The notes under the pieces are model-generated. The model had not been told where the DNA came from, ran no database searches, and worked only from the letters and a program-made list of their open reading frames with translations. From Bombardia bombarda (lineage: Eukaryota > Ascomycota > Sordariomycetes > Sordariales > Lasiosphaeriaceae): a stretch of DNA of 64,000 bases. The position numbers and the translations under genes were made by a program. Below are positions 11,301 to 22,235 of the stretch, one piece after another; the stretch's first letter is position 1, and the number at the start of each line of letters is the position of its first letter. The stretch lies in NCBI GenBank assembly GCA_030512295.1, contig JAULSR010000005.1, positions 1,984,001 to 2,048,000 of the forward strand, read 5' to 3'.

Positions 11301-13676
11301 ATGACCAACCGGTGTTTCACTCCCAGAGCCTATTGAACGATGGCTACTACTATTGGGTCCGATCCAGCCCGACATCATCCCAGATACGAGTAGCCAGGGT
11401 CCGTAGGGGCGGGGCGCCTCCATGGGAATCGTTGACAGTAAATCTTGAGCAAAATCCATCTTCGCCTTGTCGCCCTTTGATGCGAAGAAAGGGGTGAAGA
11501 CAAAGCTGGTAAAGTCGGCAAAATGCTTGTCATCTGGGATGCCTGGAGGAAGAGCCGAAAGCATAGAAAATAGTGTATATATAGGAGCTTTTGTGGAAGC
11601 CTGGGTTTTCCCAGGCTTTTCCGTGAACGGTAGCAAGCCGAGCGAAGTTATCATAACCTCTAAGAAGGTTCTTGCTGCGACAAGGAACTGGACCGCTTCG
11701 ACCTGAGTATCCCCATCATCAGGCAGACCGCGTTTCCAGACCTTTTGCAGGACATTGAAGGCCTCGGTCACGAATATGACAGTATCCTTGGAAACCTTGA
11801 TCTCTTTGGACGCTGCAAAGGCGACCGTGCCAACAAGTGCCTGCCAAAGTCTGCACGCCGGATTATTGTTGTCGGTGAGGGCAAGAAAGTCTTTCTCGAG
11901 AATGGGTTCGACAACGGCGAACACGGATGTGGCGTTATGCCTGATCCACTTTGAATCGATGGCTGGAAGCTCCTCGGGCTTCACCAATGGACTGTCTATG
12001 ATATGATCCTCTCTCCATCTTCGGGGCGTTGTGCAATCAAAGAGGCCGCTGAGAATGGCGCTGGCCTGGTGAAGATTATCTTCAGCAGCCTCGAGTGTTG
12101 GATCCAAAAGCTTTGCAACGACGGCCTTGACGCTGCTTTCCCAGTAGCCATCTAACAGCGCTGGGTTTGTATTTGGCTTGAATGTGTAGTAGAAAAGATT
12201 GCAAATTCCACCCAGGACGGCCTTACGTAAATCCTCAGAAGTTCTCCCTGACCCCTTTCGTCTCAGCTGGCTGGCCAAAGGCGTCGTTAGGGTCGAGAGT
12301 CTCTTGGAAAAAACCCGCTCTTCTTGGTGCATCATATAAACAAGACGGCTCCAGGCGTGGTTGGCAGATATCTTGGTTGGGAAGTCGCTGCTATTAAAAC
12401 AGGTTTGGATGATATGAAGCCAAGGTCCTGAATTCTCCCACTTGTCGAGTGGAATCCGCAGAAGAAGGATAACGACACTCCATATCTGAGGAACCACGGC
12501 CGACTCATGTTTGTCCTTTGCCATAGCTTTCAACTTTTCTTCGTAGTAATCGAGATATCGTTTTTCATCGACGACAACGTTGAGTACCTCGATAACCTTC
12601 CGCGAGAGCTGCTTCTCATGGCCAATACTAAAGACAGCCTCGAGACCTAGCGAGATGGCGGATGACCTAATATCCTTCAGGTTGCTGAGCATGTCGGTGA
12701 ACAAATCATACAGCCAGTCGGAGTGGAGAACCATTAGCGGCCTTGTCTGTTTCACAAGTTTCCTGTATATAAGAACCCGCGACATAACGATGCTTTTCCC
12801 CTTTATGTGTTCTTCGATATTACGTAGCGAAGAAACTAATCTCCCTACTCTGTCGGAAGTCATGACCTTGGGCGAGAAGTTTTGCAGGGAGATGACCTGC
12901 ATGAGATGGCGGGTGACATCCTTGGGAACAGAAGCATCCTCGAAGGAGCGGATGCAGTGGTCGATTATAAAGACACCAAAATCGTTGGTTATGGTTGATG
13001 CGATGGCGGGGAAACCGAGGAAGGTGATAAGAAGGTTTAAAGCGTGGTTGACGAGGGAGGCGTCGACGGCGCCCTCTGGGGTCTTTGAAACGATGTCTCG
13101 CTGCACGAACTGCATGAAAAGGCCCATCTTCTCCTGAAGGGCAACCCTATCCGGCAGATTATTCGACGCTCTCCACGCCCGCGTCAGCGTCATATAGGCG
13201 TCTAACTTGAAGCCGCGCTCGCCGCCAGCGAGCTGCTGGATTGTCGATTCCAACATGTTGGTCAGAGTGCCACCGGGATTGGCTGGATCGCACGCGGTCC
13301 CGTTGGTCGAGTCAAGCGGGTTGGGTTCCTGAGCAGTGACCTTGAGAATGGATTTGACAGGCTTGGATGCGCTTCGGGGGAGAGAGACAGGCGAAGGCTG
13401 CTGTTGTCTCTTCAACTCCCCCTCCGCATAGACTGGTGCCTCCTTGTATTCGGCCTTGGCAGAAAAGCCAACCTTCTTCCTCACACGTCGCGATGTTGAT
13501 TTGGAGGTGGCGGACGAGCCAGGCGAAAGGATACCCGGGGGGGTATGAAGGTTTAGCCTTGCATCGACGGGGCCTGGGATGTGGGTGCGGTTCGAGAGCG
13601 CAGAGGGCTGTTCATGGTTCGTTTCCCGAGGGGGTGTCGGCGGTCGTGGCGGTAAAGTATCCAACAAACTGGACAT
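8334..13676 (-). CDS. rif1: RIF1, Rap1-interacting factor 1 homologue
   Basis: RIF1 controls telomere length, replication timing and DNA-break repair by bringing PP1 phosphatase to chromatin. About the first 170 residues are basic and disordered. They carry two PP1-docking motifs in the expected order: an RVxF-type KVGF (about residues 68-71) and SILK (about 109-112). A long helical-repeat Rif1_N region follows, then a Ser/Pro-rich acidic tail with KRKRASSKTQ and KKRKQ basic patches. The start MSSLLDTLPPRPPTPPRE was chosen because it looks like a native N-terminus; ATGs 6 and 61 codons upstream stay in frame. A likely 54-bp intron (8932-8879, GTATGC, CACTAAT branch, CAATAG) is a multiple of three with no stop. 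The protein is about 1762 residues spliced or 1780 unspliced. It is divergent from RIC8. Confidence 0.88.
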   Translation of the reverse strand: MSSLLDTLPPRPPTPPRETNHEQPSALSNRTHIPGPVDARLNLHTPPGILSPGSSATSKSTSRRVRKKVGFSAKAEYKEAPVYAEGELKRQQQPSPVSLPRSASKPVKSILKVTAQEPNPLDSTNGTACDPANPGGTLTNMLESTIQQLAGGERGFKLDAYMTLTRAWRASNNLPDRVALQEKMGLFMQFVQRDIVSKTPEGAVDASLVNHALNLLITFLGFPAIASTITNDFGVFIIDHCIRSFEDASVPKDVTRHLMQVISLQNFSPKVMTSDRVGRLVSSLRNIEEHIKGKSIVMSRVLIYRKLVKQTRPLMVLHSDWLYDLFTDMLSNLKDIRSSAISLGLEAVFSIGHEKQLSRKVIEVLNVVVDEKRYLDYYEEKLKAMAKDKHESAVVPQIWSVVILLLRIPLDKWENSGPWLHIIQTCFNSSDFPTKISANHAWSRLVYMMHQEERVFSKRLSTLTTPLASQLRRKGSGRTSEDLRKAVLGGICNLFYYTFKPNTNPALLDGYWESSVKAVVAKLLDPTLEAAEDNLHQASAILSGLFDCTTPRRWREDHIIDSPLVKPEELPAIDSKWIRHNATSVFAVVEPILEKDFLALTDNNNPACRLWQALVGTVAFAASKEIKVSKDTVIFVTEAFNVLQKVWKRGLPDDGDTQVEAVQFLVAARTFLEVMITSLGLLPFTEKPGKTQASTKAPIYTLFSMLSALPPGIPDDKHFADFTSFVFTPFFASKGDKAKMDFAQDLLSTIPMEAPRPYGPWLLVSGMMSGWIGPNSSSHRSIGSGSETPVGHDYRDIVKTLERGIRSTPNLPWEHWESLFYSVLERARDETGDAGVAIVLIEPLAKATLDQLALLEPGSTSANSIKCVTELLSAATQPRDRQAVDAARRRLWGTVLAGPRSSSFDTFDNLYKAVNEALGYSYRDFDPTNCNAVVKLLKEVGGFFDRCNRQLFFKSMTALQDGFLPWLQDSKRLLGNQTSAALTATKKMWDKLFYLIADTESPEKQLETLERLFCATLNSSHRNIVNSSVSLWNRLFEDVNQLEYPEKLKAALVQLQPHVDIVLPGLEFSSGEQAQQPLYLDSLEDFSLPKMPFTRSTRRGAPRTASSSRANSPASAKRKPPTKRQHDTTPRPKSARISLRNTTPRLRHDDSQLQFAAIDTTPAKASFLESQVLTERQKEVRERQKEAAGLFPGIQSSPGVISKDAMDAMQSEDDLLPVNPKARSAATPEPDTGFADFVSSTPTPRRGQTVIIPEHDMTDPPSSPPEPRRNPLAAEIRSRSVSNSLLEDWHFSSSPISGSPNPTRQSAIPEQASDDDAMDEAASSEADEEFPVPHDEDMAVMEETEPQLPTESNTTKDNAVSNHVNPVSVLDLPEPQSAEAPSTPPRSILTEQAQETPKSPKSDNEVFVDAPSSPLLSSPKGADKIVPPNKAFTARDGEFTPSNNLSFDISDGEERSLLRLVVELDSGKADRSEYRPPTASPEKPLEKVLALECIVVQDSPKKGSIRESLRKGREGSTASTNPSIAEAEQIPSSQPTPQGGRSKRKRASSKTQEISGKKRKQHDSTTEKDQVPDSQPALVVEGMHGSLHLVDQALIIFSIGVSVNEEVPKEQIPISSPNYLSSSSLSDLNSQEAVSPDPDVIEMEMDASRSDDHDVQSQIALESMSRIAHLDIDQPEMVVNESLCDDVREDEVEVAEDGTTHDVEMREPEMGEALAPKLQPELQPEPQPEPSRVQKLMSMLRSGLDELRSVRLSRQEVYQIEDVFMDMKRELYEAEKRGRA

Positions 13677-14851
13677 GACAACCCCAGATGACATTGCCGG
13701 TGCCCAGGCAAACAACTGACAATGCAGAGCTCCCGCTCCTGGGACCAGCGGTCCGTCACCGATCACCGAATGCGCTGAGACTGACTGCTCATTTATTGCC
13801 AAAGGTCGCAGCCACAACTGTAGAGGAGGCGAGAGGTACCTAAGGTAGGTAGGGTACACAGTACTGTTATAAGCAAGTAAAGGGGAATGTTGGTATTAAA
13901 AGAGCGTGGAAGACAGAGATTTGACGACGGTGAGGTCTGAATCCCGAAATGGAGGCGGAGGTTGAACTGAGGTACGGAGTACACGAGTACACGGCGTCGT
14001 GGAAAATTACAGATTGCACTGCGCCGTCGGGAGTGGACAGCCGGCGGTTGGCTGGGCGGCGAGCGAACGATTAAGAGCTTTTAACGCGGTCGCGAGATCT
14101 GCACGAGATCCCGGCCCCCTGGTCCGTGAACTCGCGTCCAAGTCGCGCCAAGTTCGCTGAAAAGGAGCCCCGACCCACAGTTCAGCCCCCCCTTTTCTTA
14201 CTAGAGCTTAGAGTGCCTGCCTAGGGTAAAGTGCCAAACTGCCTCGAGCGCGCTGCAGGTGACACGCCTGCCTTAGGTACCTAAGGTAGGGTACCTAAAA
14301 TTTGGTTTCTTTCAGGTCGCCAGCACTGCACTCCAGCTGGAGCCCCCCACCTGCCGCTTCAGCGACAGGCGACAGCTACCTCGGGACTTAGCATCCGGTT
14401 GCCCTGCGATGGAAGTCTCGTCTAGTCCCATGCAGGAGAGTCAAAATTGCATCTTGATCACGAATCGAAACCCAACACAGCATTCAAAACATCAACGCCA
14501 TCAATGCTTAGATTGAGATGGCGATGTATAATGGCAGCAAATAATATTTTAACTCATCACCACGTATACTAATTCTCCTATTATTAGCCTTTGCTTGAAA
14601 CTGTCATGGTACTTTGCACAAGTCCTACATCGATGTGCCTTCAATCATTGGATTGCGTCCTTCTTGAGCTGAACTTTGGTTGGTGGAGCCGCCACTTTCG
14701 TTTGTCATCTTGTCATCTCTCCCATACCACCTTTCGGCACCCTCACCCTCCAAGCATCTCCAAGAGGCCGTATTGATCTGCCCTTCCTTGTTCTTTTGCT
14801 TCCTCGGTTGGCAATATCGGCGTGTTTTTTGTACATTGGTCACTTCCCGCG
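13677..14851. promoter_or_regulatory. Divergent upstream region of RIF1 and RIC8
   Basis: Nearly 1.2 kb separates the two start codons. It includes in-frame sequence before the chosen RIF1 start, which I treat as 5' leader. Two copies of a GGTACCTAAGGTAGG-type near-palindrome lie at 13835-13857 and 14271-14297. No coding gene is seen. Confidence 0.45.
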
Positions 14852-16555
14852 ATGTCGCAACGTTTGCAGTTGGCTTTACAAGGAAGCCGTCCGGCCTCTG
14901 GTTCGTTGACACACATCTAACCTAGCCCCCCTCAACCTGCTTAGCGACTAATCAATAAGCCAGCCAAGCTGCAAGCCGTCACGACCATCGTGAACAGGCT
15001 AACTAACGATCTCGAATCTAGCAATCTCTCAACCCAGCGTCAGTTTGATCGTCTCATCCCCGGTAGGGAAGGGTGTGCTAAATCAAGCTCTAGAACGTGA
15101 TACGTTGTTGGAGGAACTGAAGGTGCACGGGCGCGACCCCAGAGACGCAGATCCCATCTTCACCACCAAGGTAACATCTATTTCTTGATTTTGCCCTTTT
15201 TTTTTTCTTATATTTCTTATAAGATGTAATACTCACTATCGCAAAGAGCGTTGAGACTCTCACTCGGTATGGCTTTGACGGCCCCCCATCGACTACATCT
15301 CGCAACGCGCTCAAGGTTCTTTGCAATGCTATGCTCTTGAAACCGGATGTGCGCCAGATATTTGTCGATTTAGGATACGAGGACCAGGCCTGCGAGAGAC
15401 TCAAGAATGACAACCGCGAAGACGAGTTCCTGGTGTCTAGGATAATCTTCCTTACGACCTACGGCACCACTATCAACCTTCAAGGCCTGATTGACAACCA
15501 TGGCCTGGCCGACACCATCTGCCAGAATCTAGCAAGACACACGACACAACCCTCTTCGAAAGCACCCGTGGATCCAATGACGGATATGGCTTTAGCTGAG
15601 ACGCTGCAGCTGCTCTTCAACATCACCCGATTCTGCGGCGATCGCATCGACGCATTTGCGCCAGCTGTCCATCACTTGGTGACCTTACTATGCCAACAAG
15701 ATATACGACCAACCGGTGCGCCTCTTGACCAGTATTTCAAGCCCATCATTCATGCTCTGATGAATCTCAAATTCGATGGCGAAGGCGCCCAAGAATCCTT
15801 GTTTCCCAAGAGCGAGCCTGACAGTGTCGCAAACCGACTGATCCATCTCCTCGACCTCGCAATGAAGTTTTACGCCGAGAAAGACCTCGAGCAGACTGTC
15901 TCCCCGCTAGCACTTGTGGTATTAAGCTTATACGAACACGCGCCGGATGATGTTCGTCAGCTCATGCAGGACAAACTACTGCCGACTGAAGAGGACCGTG
16001 AGAAGGTACTTGGCCGCGGAGACACCTTGGCCTCAAGGTTGTTACAGAATTCGACGAACGCCATCGCCCCAGAGCTCCGAAAAGCTATCTCGCATCTTTT
16101 GTTCGACATGTCTGATAAAGATGCCTCCAAGTTCATCAAGAACGTTGGATATGGATATGCCTCTGGTTTCCTCTTCCAAAACAATATTCCGATTCCCGAC
16201 CAGACAGGTTCTGAGCCGGTTGGGAGCGAAGAGAAAGCAACCAACCCAATCACGGGCCAGTTCCTGGATTCTGAGAAATTCCCGGATGTGCCTGAGATGT
16301 CGGAAGAGGAGAAGGAGCGCGAAGCTGAGAGACTGTTTGTCTTGTTTGAAAGGTAAGTTGAATACCTGATCGTGTGACGTATTCAACCTATTATTTTACT
16401 GACGGCTTCGCAGGTTGAAGAAAAATGGCGTCATTTCGGTCCAGAATCCGGTTGAGCAAGCTGTCCAGGAAGGTCGCTTCGAGGAACTGCCCGATGACTA
16501 TGAGGAGGATGAGGATGAGGATGGGGATGACAAGAAAAAGCTCGCAAGGAGCTGA
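14852..16555 (+). CDS. ric8: RIC8/synembryn, G-alpha guanine-nucleotide exchange factor
   Basis: RIC8 is a cytosolic exchange factor and folding chaperone for heterotrimeric G-alpha subunits. Five exons were assembled: 14852-14900, 14964-15038, 15094-15170, 15247-16352 and 16414-16555, with introns of 53-76 bp. All phases agree and give 482 residues. Exon 1 (MSQRLQLALQGSRPAS) uses a GTTCGT donor. Its acceptor follows CTAATCAATAAGCCAG and joins to AKLQAVTTIVNRL. Family segments: ELKVHGRDPRDADPIFT, LCNAMLLKPDVRQIFVDLGY, FLVSRIIFLTTYG, then armadillo-like helices, and a very acidic C-terminus (EEDEDEDGDD). Exons 2-5 are firm. Exon 1 rests on splice logic and could differ. The upstream region is shared with RIF1. 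Confidence 0.9.
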
Positions 16556-18658
16556 CGGGCTGAAGCCATAGCAGCATGTAAGCCTGGCAACCGAATTAAT
16601 AGGTAGATACCCAAATGACTTAGCATACGCAACTCATCAAATACGAGAAGTCCTTCTTTCCGCCGATCGCCCTAATTCGCCTTCACACTTTCCTTAGATG
16701 CACGTCTGAGGTCTGCATCAAATATGAATGAGATTGACAACCGACAAGACGGCACACCATTAAGAAGACAGTGTGGCATAGTGCCTGACATGAGAGCTAG
16801 GGATGACTGGAACATGTGGCATCATAACGTGTGAATGGCACTGGCGATACGGGGACGAGACGTTTGATCGAGTACCGGTTTCGATCCAACTGCCGAAGAC
16901 GTGATAATCCTTACTGGTTAGGTGATGTGTGGCTGACTGTCTCGGAAAATTTCCGCATTTCCTAACTACGAATACTGTATAGCAAGCAGCTGGAATGGAT
17001 GTATTACGGATTTTCTCGACCTCTTGAAATTATGAGCCTCAGACTCGACGAGAGACATGCAAGTCGTCTGTCTGTGCGTTGCCCTCCCTGGCTTGGCGAG
17101 CTTGGGAGCTTGGCTCATCCGCGGCACAGAGGATGTCAAGTTGTCACTGTCAGGCTGTGGTACGCTACCGACAGTAAACTCCGCGCAGCGATACAGGGAA
17201 TCCTGACAGGGGAGACCTTGAAGACGGTTCTTCCCCCGGTCGCTGGACGAGGATCGGAGGGGTCCAGGAGTCCAGGACACGCACGCTCTCGAATAACAAG
17301 TACATGGGTGCCTATATACGATATCCGCCACATGTGGAAAGTATCATCGAGGCGACATGTACCTTACTTCCGCCGCCTCGACCTCCTTCCTGTTTGTCGA
17401 CGGCGCATGGCTCAAAACGAGAAGAGACGTGACGGATTGTGGGATTGAAAGGGTGCTAAGAATTGTTTTGACCTATCAACTCAGGGTTGAGAAGATAAAC
17501 TCGACGATTTTCTCGACCACCATCAAATTATTATACCACCCGGGTAGGCTTGTCACGCATGCATATGAAGTACCCCTAGTGTCGGCATGTGTGGGCAATA
17601 CATACGAGATCGTCGCTTCGTACCCACCCTCGATCTACGAACATCCAGCGAACCAGGCTCACTGCCCACCCAAGGCAGGCATATCCGCGGCCGCCTGCGA
17701 CATGCAGGCGGATGTATCTGTCTGTGTATGTCTGTATGTATGCATGAATGTCTGTACGGAGTACCTGCCCTTAGATGTAGGGATCCCTAACGATTATCTT
17801 GCGTTTGCAGCGCCCGCCCGAAAAGAGAACCGATGAGGGCGATTTGGACAAGAGATGGCCGTCCGGGGGAGGGCATGGGGGGAGGAGGGTCTGGGCCGGG
17901 TTAGCCCAGTTAATCCGTTCTAGGCGATGCCAAGCGGCAACAGGATTACGTACGCGGTCTTGTTTCTGATTAAAGACCCGGGATGCCCAGGCGCGCCTCC
18001 GACTCCCACGTCCCCTTTGCGATCGGTACTAACAATTATAATAATTGCTAGTGCTGGTTGCTAGTGCAGTTGTCGTGCTTTTTTTGCTTTTGCTGCTGCT
18101 GCTGTTGCTGGTCTGGCGCACATCTGTCAGTCTGTCGGTCTATCTGTCGAAGCCGAGTCGAATAAATGGAAGAAGGTTCCATGGAGCCTCCAGAAAACAG
18201 CCTAGAAGACAGCTCGTCCGAAGACTACCACCTATTCTAGAACTAGGTGCTGGGTCTTGCTGATTACCTACACCCGACCACATTCCCGCCGCCGTCCGTC
18301 ACCCGTCACCCGTCACCCCGTTCACCCGTTACCCGTCCTCCTCCCACTTCTCCGGTCTGTGGCGCGAGTGTGCCGCCCGGGTCCTATGAAGTGTGCACAA
18401 CGACCATGAGACAGGTGCTGTAACACCCAAAATCAGAGTGCTACACAGTCCTGCCGCCCTCACTCCTGTTCTTCAGGTTACCTCAGGGCACACGTCGCAC
18501 ATAGCGTCCACACGTCAGATCCGATCTGGGCTTGTGCTATCAACCAGCTGCGGCCGATTGGCACAGAGCCTCGGTTTGGCTTTTTTTTTATTGCAATTCA
18601 TCCCGTTCTGCACTGTGCTTCGCTGCTGTGTCGCCGCCGTCGTGAGGCCCCCGGCGCA
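16556..18658. other. Intergenic region before the zinc-finger regulator
   Basis: About 2.1 kb with only short, domain-less open frames. It includes a short tandem array of CACCCGT-like units at 18293-18337 and CT/GT-rich stretches. The part next to 18659 is presumably the promoter and leader of the transcription factor. Confidence 0.45.
18293..18337. repeat. Short CACCCGT-type tandem array
   Basis: Five to six imperfect copies of a 7-8 base unit CACCCGT, about 320 bases upstream of the transcription factor start. Confidence 0.7.
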
Positions 18659-21600
18659 ATGGCAAGTCCCATCGGAAACCTCATCCACCCTAACAACCCC
18701 CCACCGGCTCCTCTCCACACGTCCGCATACGCATACGCCCACGGTCATGGCCATGGCCACGGTCACGGTCACGGTCACGATCTGACGAACCTCTCTCTTG
18801 CCCCCCTCATCGTGACCCCTTCCATATCCGCCCACGGTACTCCCCCAACTCCACACTCGCTATCGGGTCAGGATCCCTCGCAGCCGCCCAGGAGCCACTC
18901 CAATACGCAATCACTCTACCAATGTGCCGATTGTCTACGTAAGTCTGCAATTGTATTGTCTTTTTCACCTACCTCTTCACTCTTCTAACAATGACAGGCC
19001 GATACTCTCGTCCCGAGCATCTTCAGGTATACAAGTCACAAACCATGATGATGAATGTTGTCTTGTGCTACGTGCTAACCAAATGCAGAGACATATCGCG
19101 ACCCATACTCTTGGCAAACGCTTTACCTGCGAGGTTCGCTTCTCTCTTCCCTCAGGTCAACTAATATCCCGCAGGGGCAGGACTAACCAGAACTGCAGAT
19201 TTGTTCCAAGGCCTTCTCGCGTGCTGACCTCCTCAAGCGCCATCGTACAAACCACCAGGATGACAATGGCACCAAGCGAAGGCGCATCAGCTCATCCCCT
19301 GGCGCAGGCCGCGTGGCCCACGCGTGCCAGGCCTGTGCAAAGGCAAGAGTGAAATGCGAGGAGATGAAACCGCAAGTTCCACCACCCCATCTGCATGACG
19401 CAGCCTTTCGCTAACATGGCCTCAGGTGCTCCCGTTGCAAGAACCGCAGTTTGACGTGCGAATTTGCCTCTTCAGAAGATGCAGCTATGCACTTGCTTCA
19501 CCTGTCTGCAAATGCTCGCGGCATGGACCATCAACAAGACACCAGTCCGGACTCATATTACGCGCCTCCTCCTCCTCCTTCTGTCCCAGGACAGCCGCAA
19601 CAGCCGCAACATTCTGCTTCCAACCTGCCTCCGCCTCCTTACCCACCGCCATTAGATACCCAGAATCTGAGCCTAACTCCCATACTAACAAGCAACCCTC
19701 CCCCGTTAGGCGAGGAGGCGCAGTTACCAACTCCCGAGACCCTAATGGACCAAAGCAATCCAGATAGCTTCCACCCCCCTTATCCTAGCAACAATGACAT
19801 GGCCGAAATGGCCAAGTTGCCATTCTCCGACTTTTTGCGGGACATTCTCTACGAGCAATCGTTGTCACATCCCGCCAGGTTAGCAGAGGCTCAAGGTCTG
19901 GCAGTTCTGGATTTCTGCGATGACGCAAACCTGGAGCTCAAGGACGTGGACTTTGGTCTTCTGGGCCACTGGAATATCGACGGCCTGCAAGACCATGGTG
20001 GTCCTACCATGGCAGACCTGCATCCTGGCACGGATGACCCCGTGGATATAACCGCCATCCGGTCAAGGCTGGTGAAGATATGGACCGAGTCGCCATGGCG
20101 GTGGATGCCAGATAGGTCGGACTCTGCCTACACGGAACAGTCCAATCTGCCGTTACCTTCCAGGGAAGTCCACGGTGCCCAGCTGCAGGAGAGCGCGATA
20201 AATGTGGACCGCGTGATAAAGGAGAAGCTGCAGACATCAGGTCGGGATAGGATTCTGGCCATCGTTCTGAACACATGCCGCAACGATAACACCATGACGC
20301 GGGTTGCGTCTTCGTTCCCGTCAACCGATGCTATGGATTCGTGGATCCATATCTTCCTTGCCTCGCACTTGTGCTCAGTTTCGTCGTGGATTCACTATGG
20401 CTCTTTTTCCTTGAACACGCAGTGGCCAGAGTGGATGGCGATAGCCGCATCTGCGGGGGCGGTGCTGGCCCCTGTTCCCACTTTACGTCGGTTTGGCTTT
20501 GCTCTGCAGGAGGCAGTTCGTAAGTACTTGCTCGTAATTACCTGCAATGTCTTTCAGTCGGCTAACCAATCTCAGGTCTTACAATACCGACTAGGGTGAG
20601 TGCCAGACATCAGTCAAAGGTTGAGTATGAGAATGCATAGCTAAAAACGAAATAGTTTGAAGAGAACAACAAGAAAATTGCAGACATTGGACTTGTGCAG
20701 GCTTTGATCCTAGTCCAGGATGTCGGTCTCTGGAGTGGCAATAGGCGGAAAATGGAGATTGCCGAGTGCCGTAAGTTGAATGCCGCTTCATGTTATTCAT
20801 CTCCCTCAGCTAACTGAATTTATAGACATGTCGATACCAATAGCGGTAAGATCCGAGCTCTGCTTTCCCTATCTTCTCCAAATTGTGTACTGATGACCAA
20901 TGATAAAGATGATGCGATATCGAGGTAAATTCCAACAGTCGTCCTACCCAAACATCATAATAGACCCATCGGACGAAGGTGAGGTTTTAGAAGAGAAGTG
21001 GAAGAGATGGTATGAGCTCGAGTCATGGAAAAGGTATGTTGTCAGATCAGACTGGTTAAGTCAACTTCCTTCTAACCACTTCATTCAGACTTGTCTTCCA
21101 TGCATACATACGGGATGCCCAGGTCTCTATGACGCAGTTCTGCAATCCGTCAATGTCGTATGCCGAACTTACACTACCCTTACCGTGTTCCAAGGAGTTG
21201 TGGTTCGCGAGGTCTGCCGAAGAGTTCAAGATTCGCTACCTTGAAGCTTCTGCCACCGACGGCAGGCGGCCTCCGTCACTTGGCGACCTCTTCAGAGATA
21301 TCAACTTGTTATCAGCAAGCCATCAGCGATTAGACGTCCAGTTTGCCATTTCGATCTACCTGCACGGCTTCTGGTCGCTCATCTGGGAGTACCGCCAGCT
21401 CAACGCTGTCTACCGGCCAACTGCGCATCCAGCTGGCATGGCGCCCAGCCCGAACCTGCTCCTGCCCTCTCGCCTTCAGGAGCTCTTCAAGCTGCTGCAG
21501 ACCTTCCAGCTTGTCACAAACGACTGGCACGAGATGCTGTCTGCACAGGAGAGCATCGTGCTCCATCTTTTACTGATGAACCTCCACGTGTCTCTGGACG

Positions 21601-21843
21601 ACCTGCAGCTCTTCTCGGGCAAGGAGGGCGACGAACAAGCCCGCAAGATCTATCCAACATTACAAATCTGGTCCGACAGCTCCGAAGCGCGTCACGCCCT
21701 GTGGCACGCGGGCCAGATCCTCCGCCAGGCAAAGATGTTCCCTCTGGGGCACCTGAAAGACTTTTACGCAATCGCGGTACACCACGCCGCTTTGTGTCTG
21801 TGGACACATGGCGTCGTCGTCAAGGCGTCGAGACGGCATGTCC

Positions 21844-21883
<40 letters not shown>

Positions 21884-22235
21884 TCACCAACAACAACATC
21901 ACCAACAACAACATCACCAACAACGGCAAGCGGTCGTCTACCTTGACGGCGAGAACTCGCAGCATGTGCACCGCTACTTAAGCTTTGGCAAGAGTCGTGC
22001 CGCCATTCGTGGACCTGATATGGCTTCGCGTGGCGACGCCGGCTCGGGTGGCGGTGGCCCGCAGCCTACGTCGGAGAGCCTGCTCGAAGATCCGCGGACT
22101 TGTATGGAAGTCGCGCAGGAGATATTGCGGGCTAATTTCATCGAGGGCCAGGAGAGTTTGCCGCCTATCAGTGAGAATATTATTCATCTGCTGAAGCAGC
22201 TGGGTAATGCTGCGTGGGCTGTGGGGTTGGGATAA
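18659..22235 (+). CDS. Transcription factor with two C2H2 fingers, a Zn2Cys6 cluster and a fungal-specific TF domain
   Basis: Ten exons: 18659-18938, 18998-19026, 19089-19133, 19199-19371, 19426-20519, 20576-20595, 20656-20770, 20826-20845, 20909-21033 and 21089-22235. They give 1015 residues with all phases consistent. A His-Gly repeat lies at about residues 28-40. C2H2 fingers use C89/C92/H105/H109 and C117/C120/H133/H137. A perfect Zn2Cys6 binuclear cluster uses C161, C164, C171, C177, C180 and C187. The middle resembles the fungal-specific transcription factor domain (GLWSGNRRKMEIAEC; ELTLPLPCSKELWFARSAEEFK). A polyglutamine/histidine tract starts near residue 885. The intron inside the Zn2Cys6 codons is GC-AG (GCAAGT donor). 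It is a nuclear DNA-binding regulator by family; targets are unknown, and no neighbouring gene suggests one. Confidence 0.9.
21843..21926 (+). repeat. CAA trinucleotide repeat coding polyglutamine
   Basis: About 28 CAA or closely related CAC/CAT codons in the last exon of the transcription factor. They encode a run of 12 Gln followed by three HHQQQ units. It is almost all CAA, hence prone to slippage, and its length is likely polymorphic. Confidence 0.95.

Noticed and set aside
13677..13859. Longer RIF1 N-terminus from an ATG at 13859
   Set aside because: The extra 61 residues look like translated leader, and the sequence at 13676 (MSSLLDTLPPRPPTPPRE) looks like a native start.
17357..17836. 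159-codon plus-strand open frame
   Set aside because: Low-complexity composition with Cys/Val/Tyr runs from GT repeats, no domain, no splice support.
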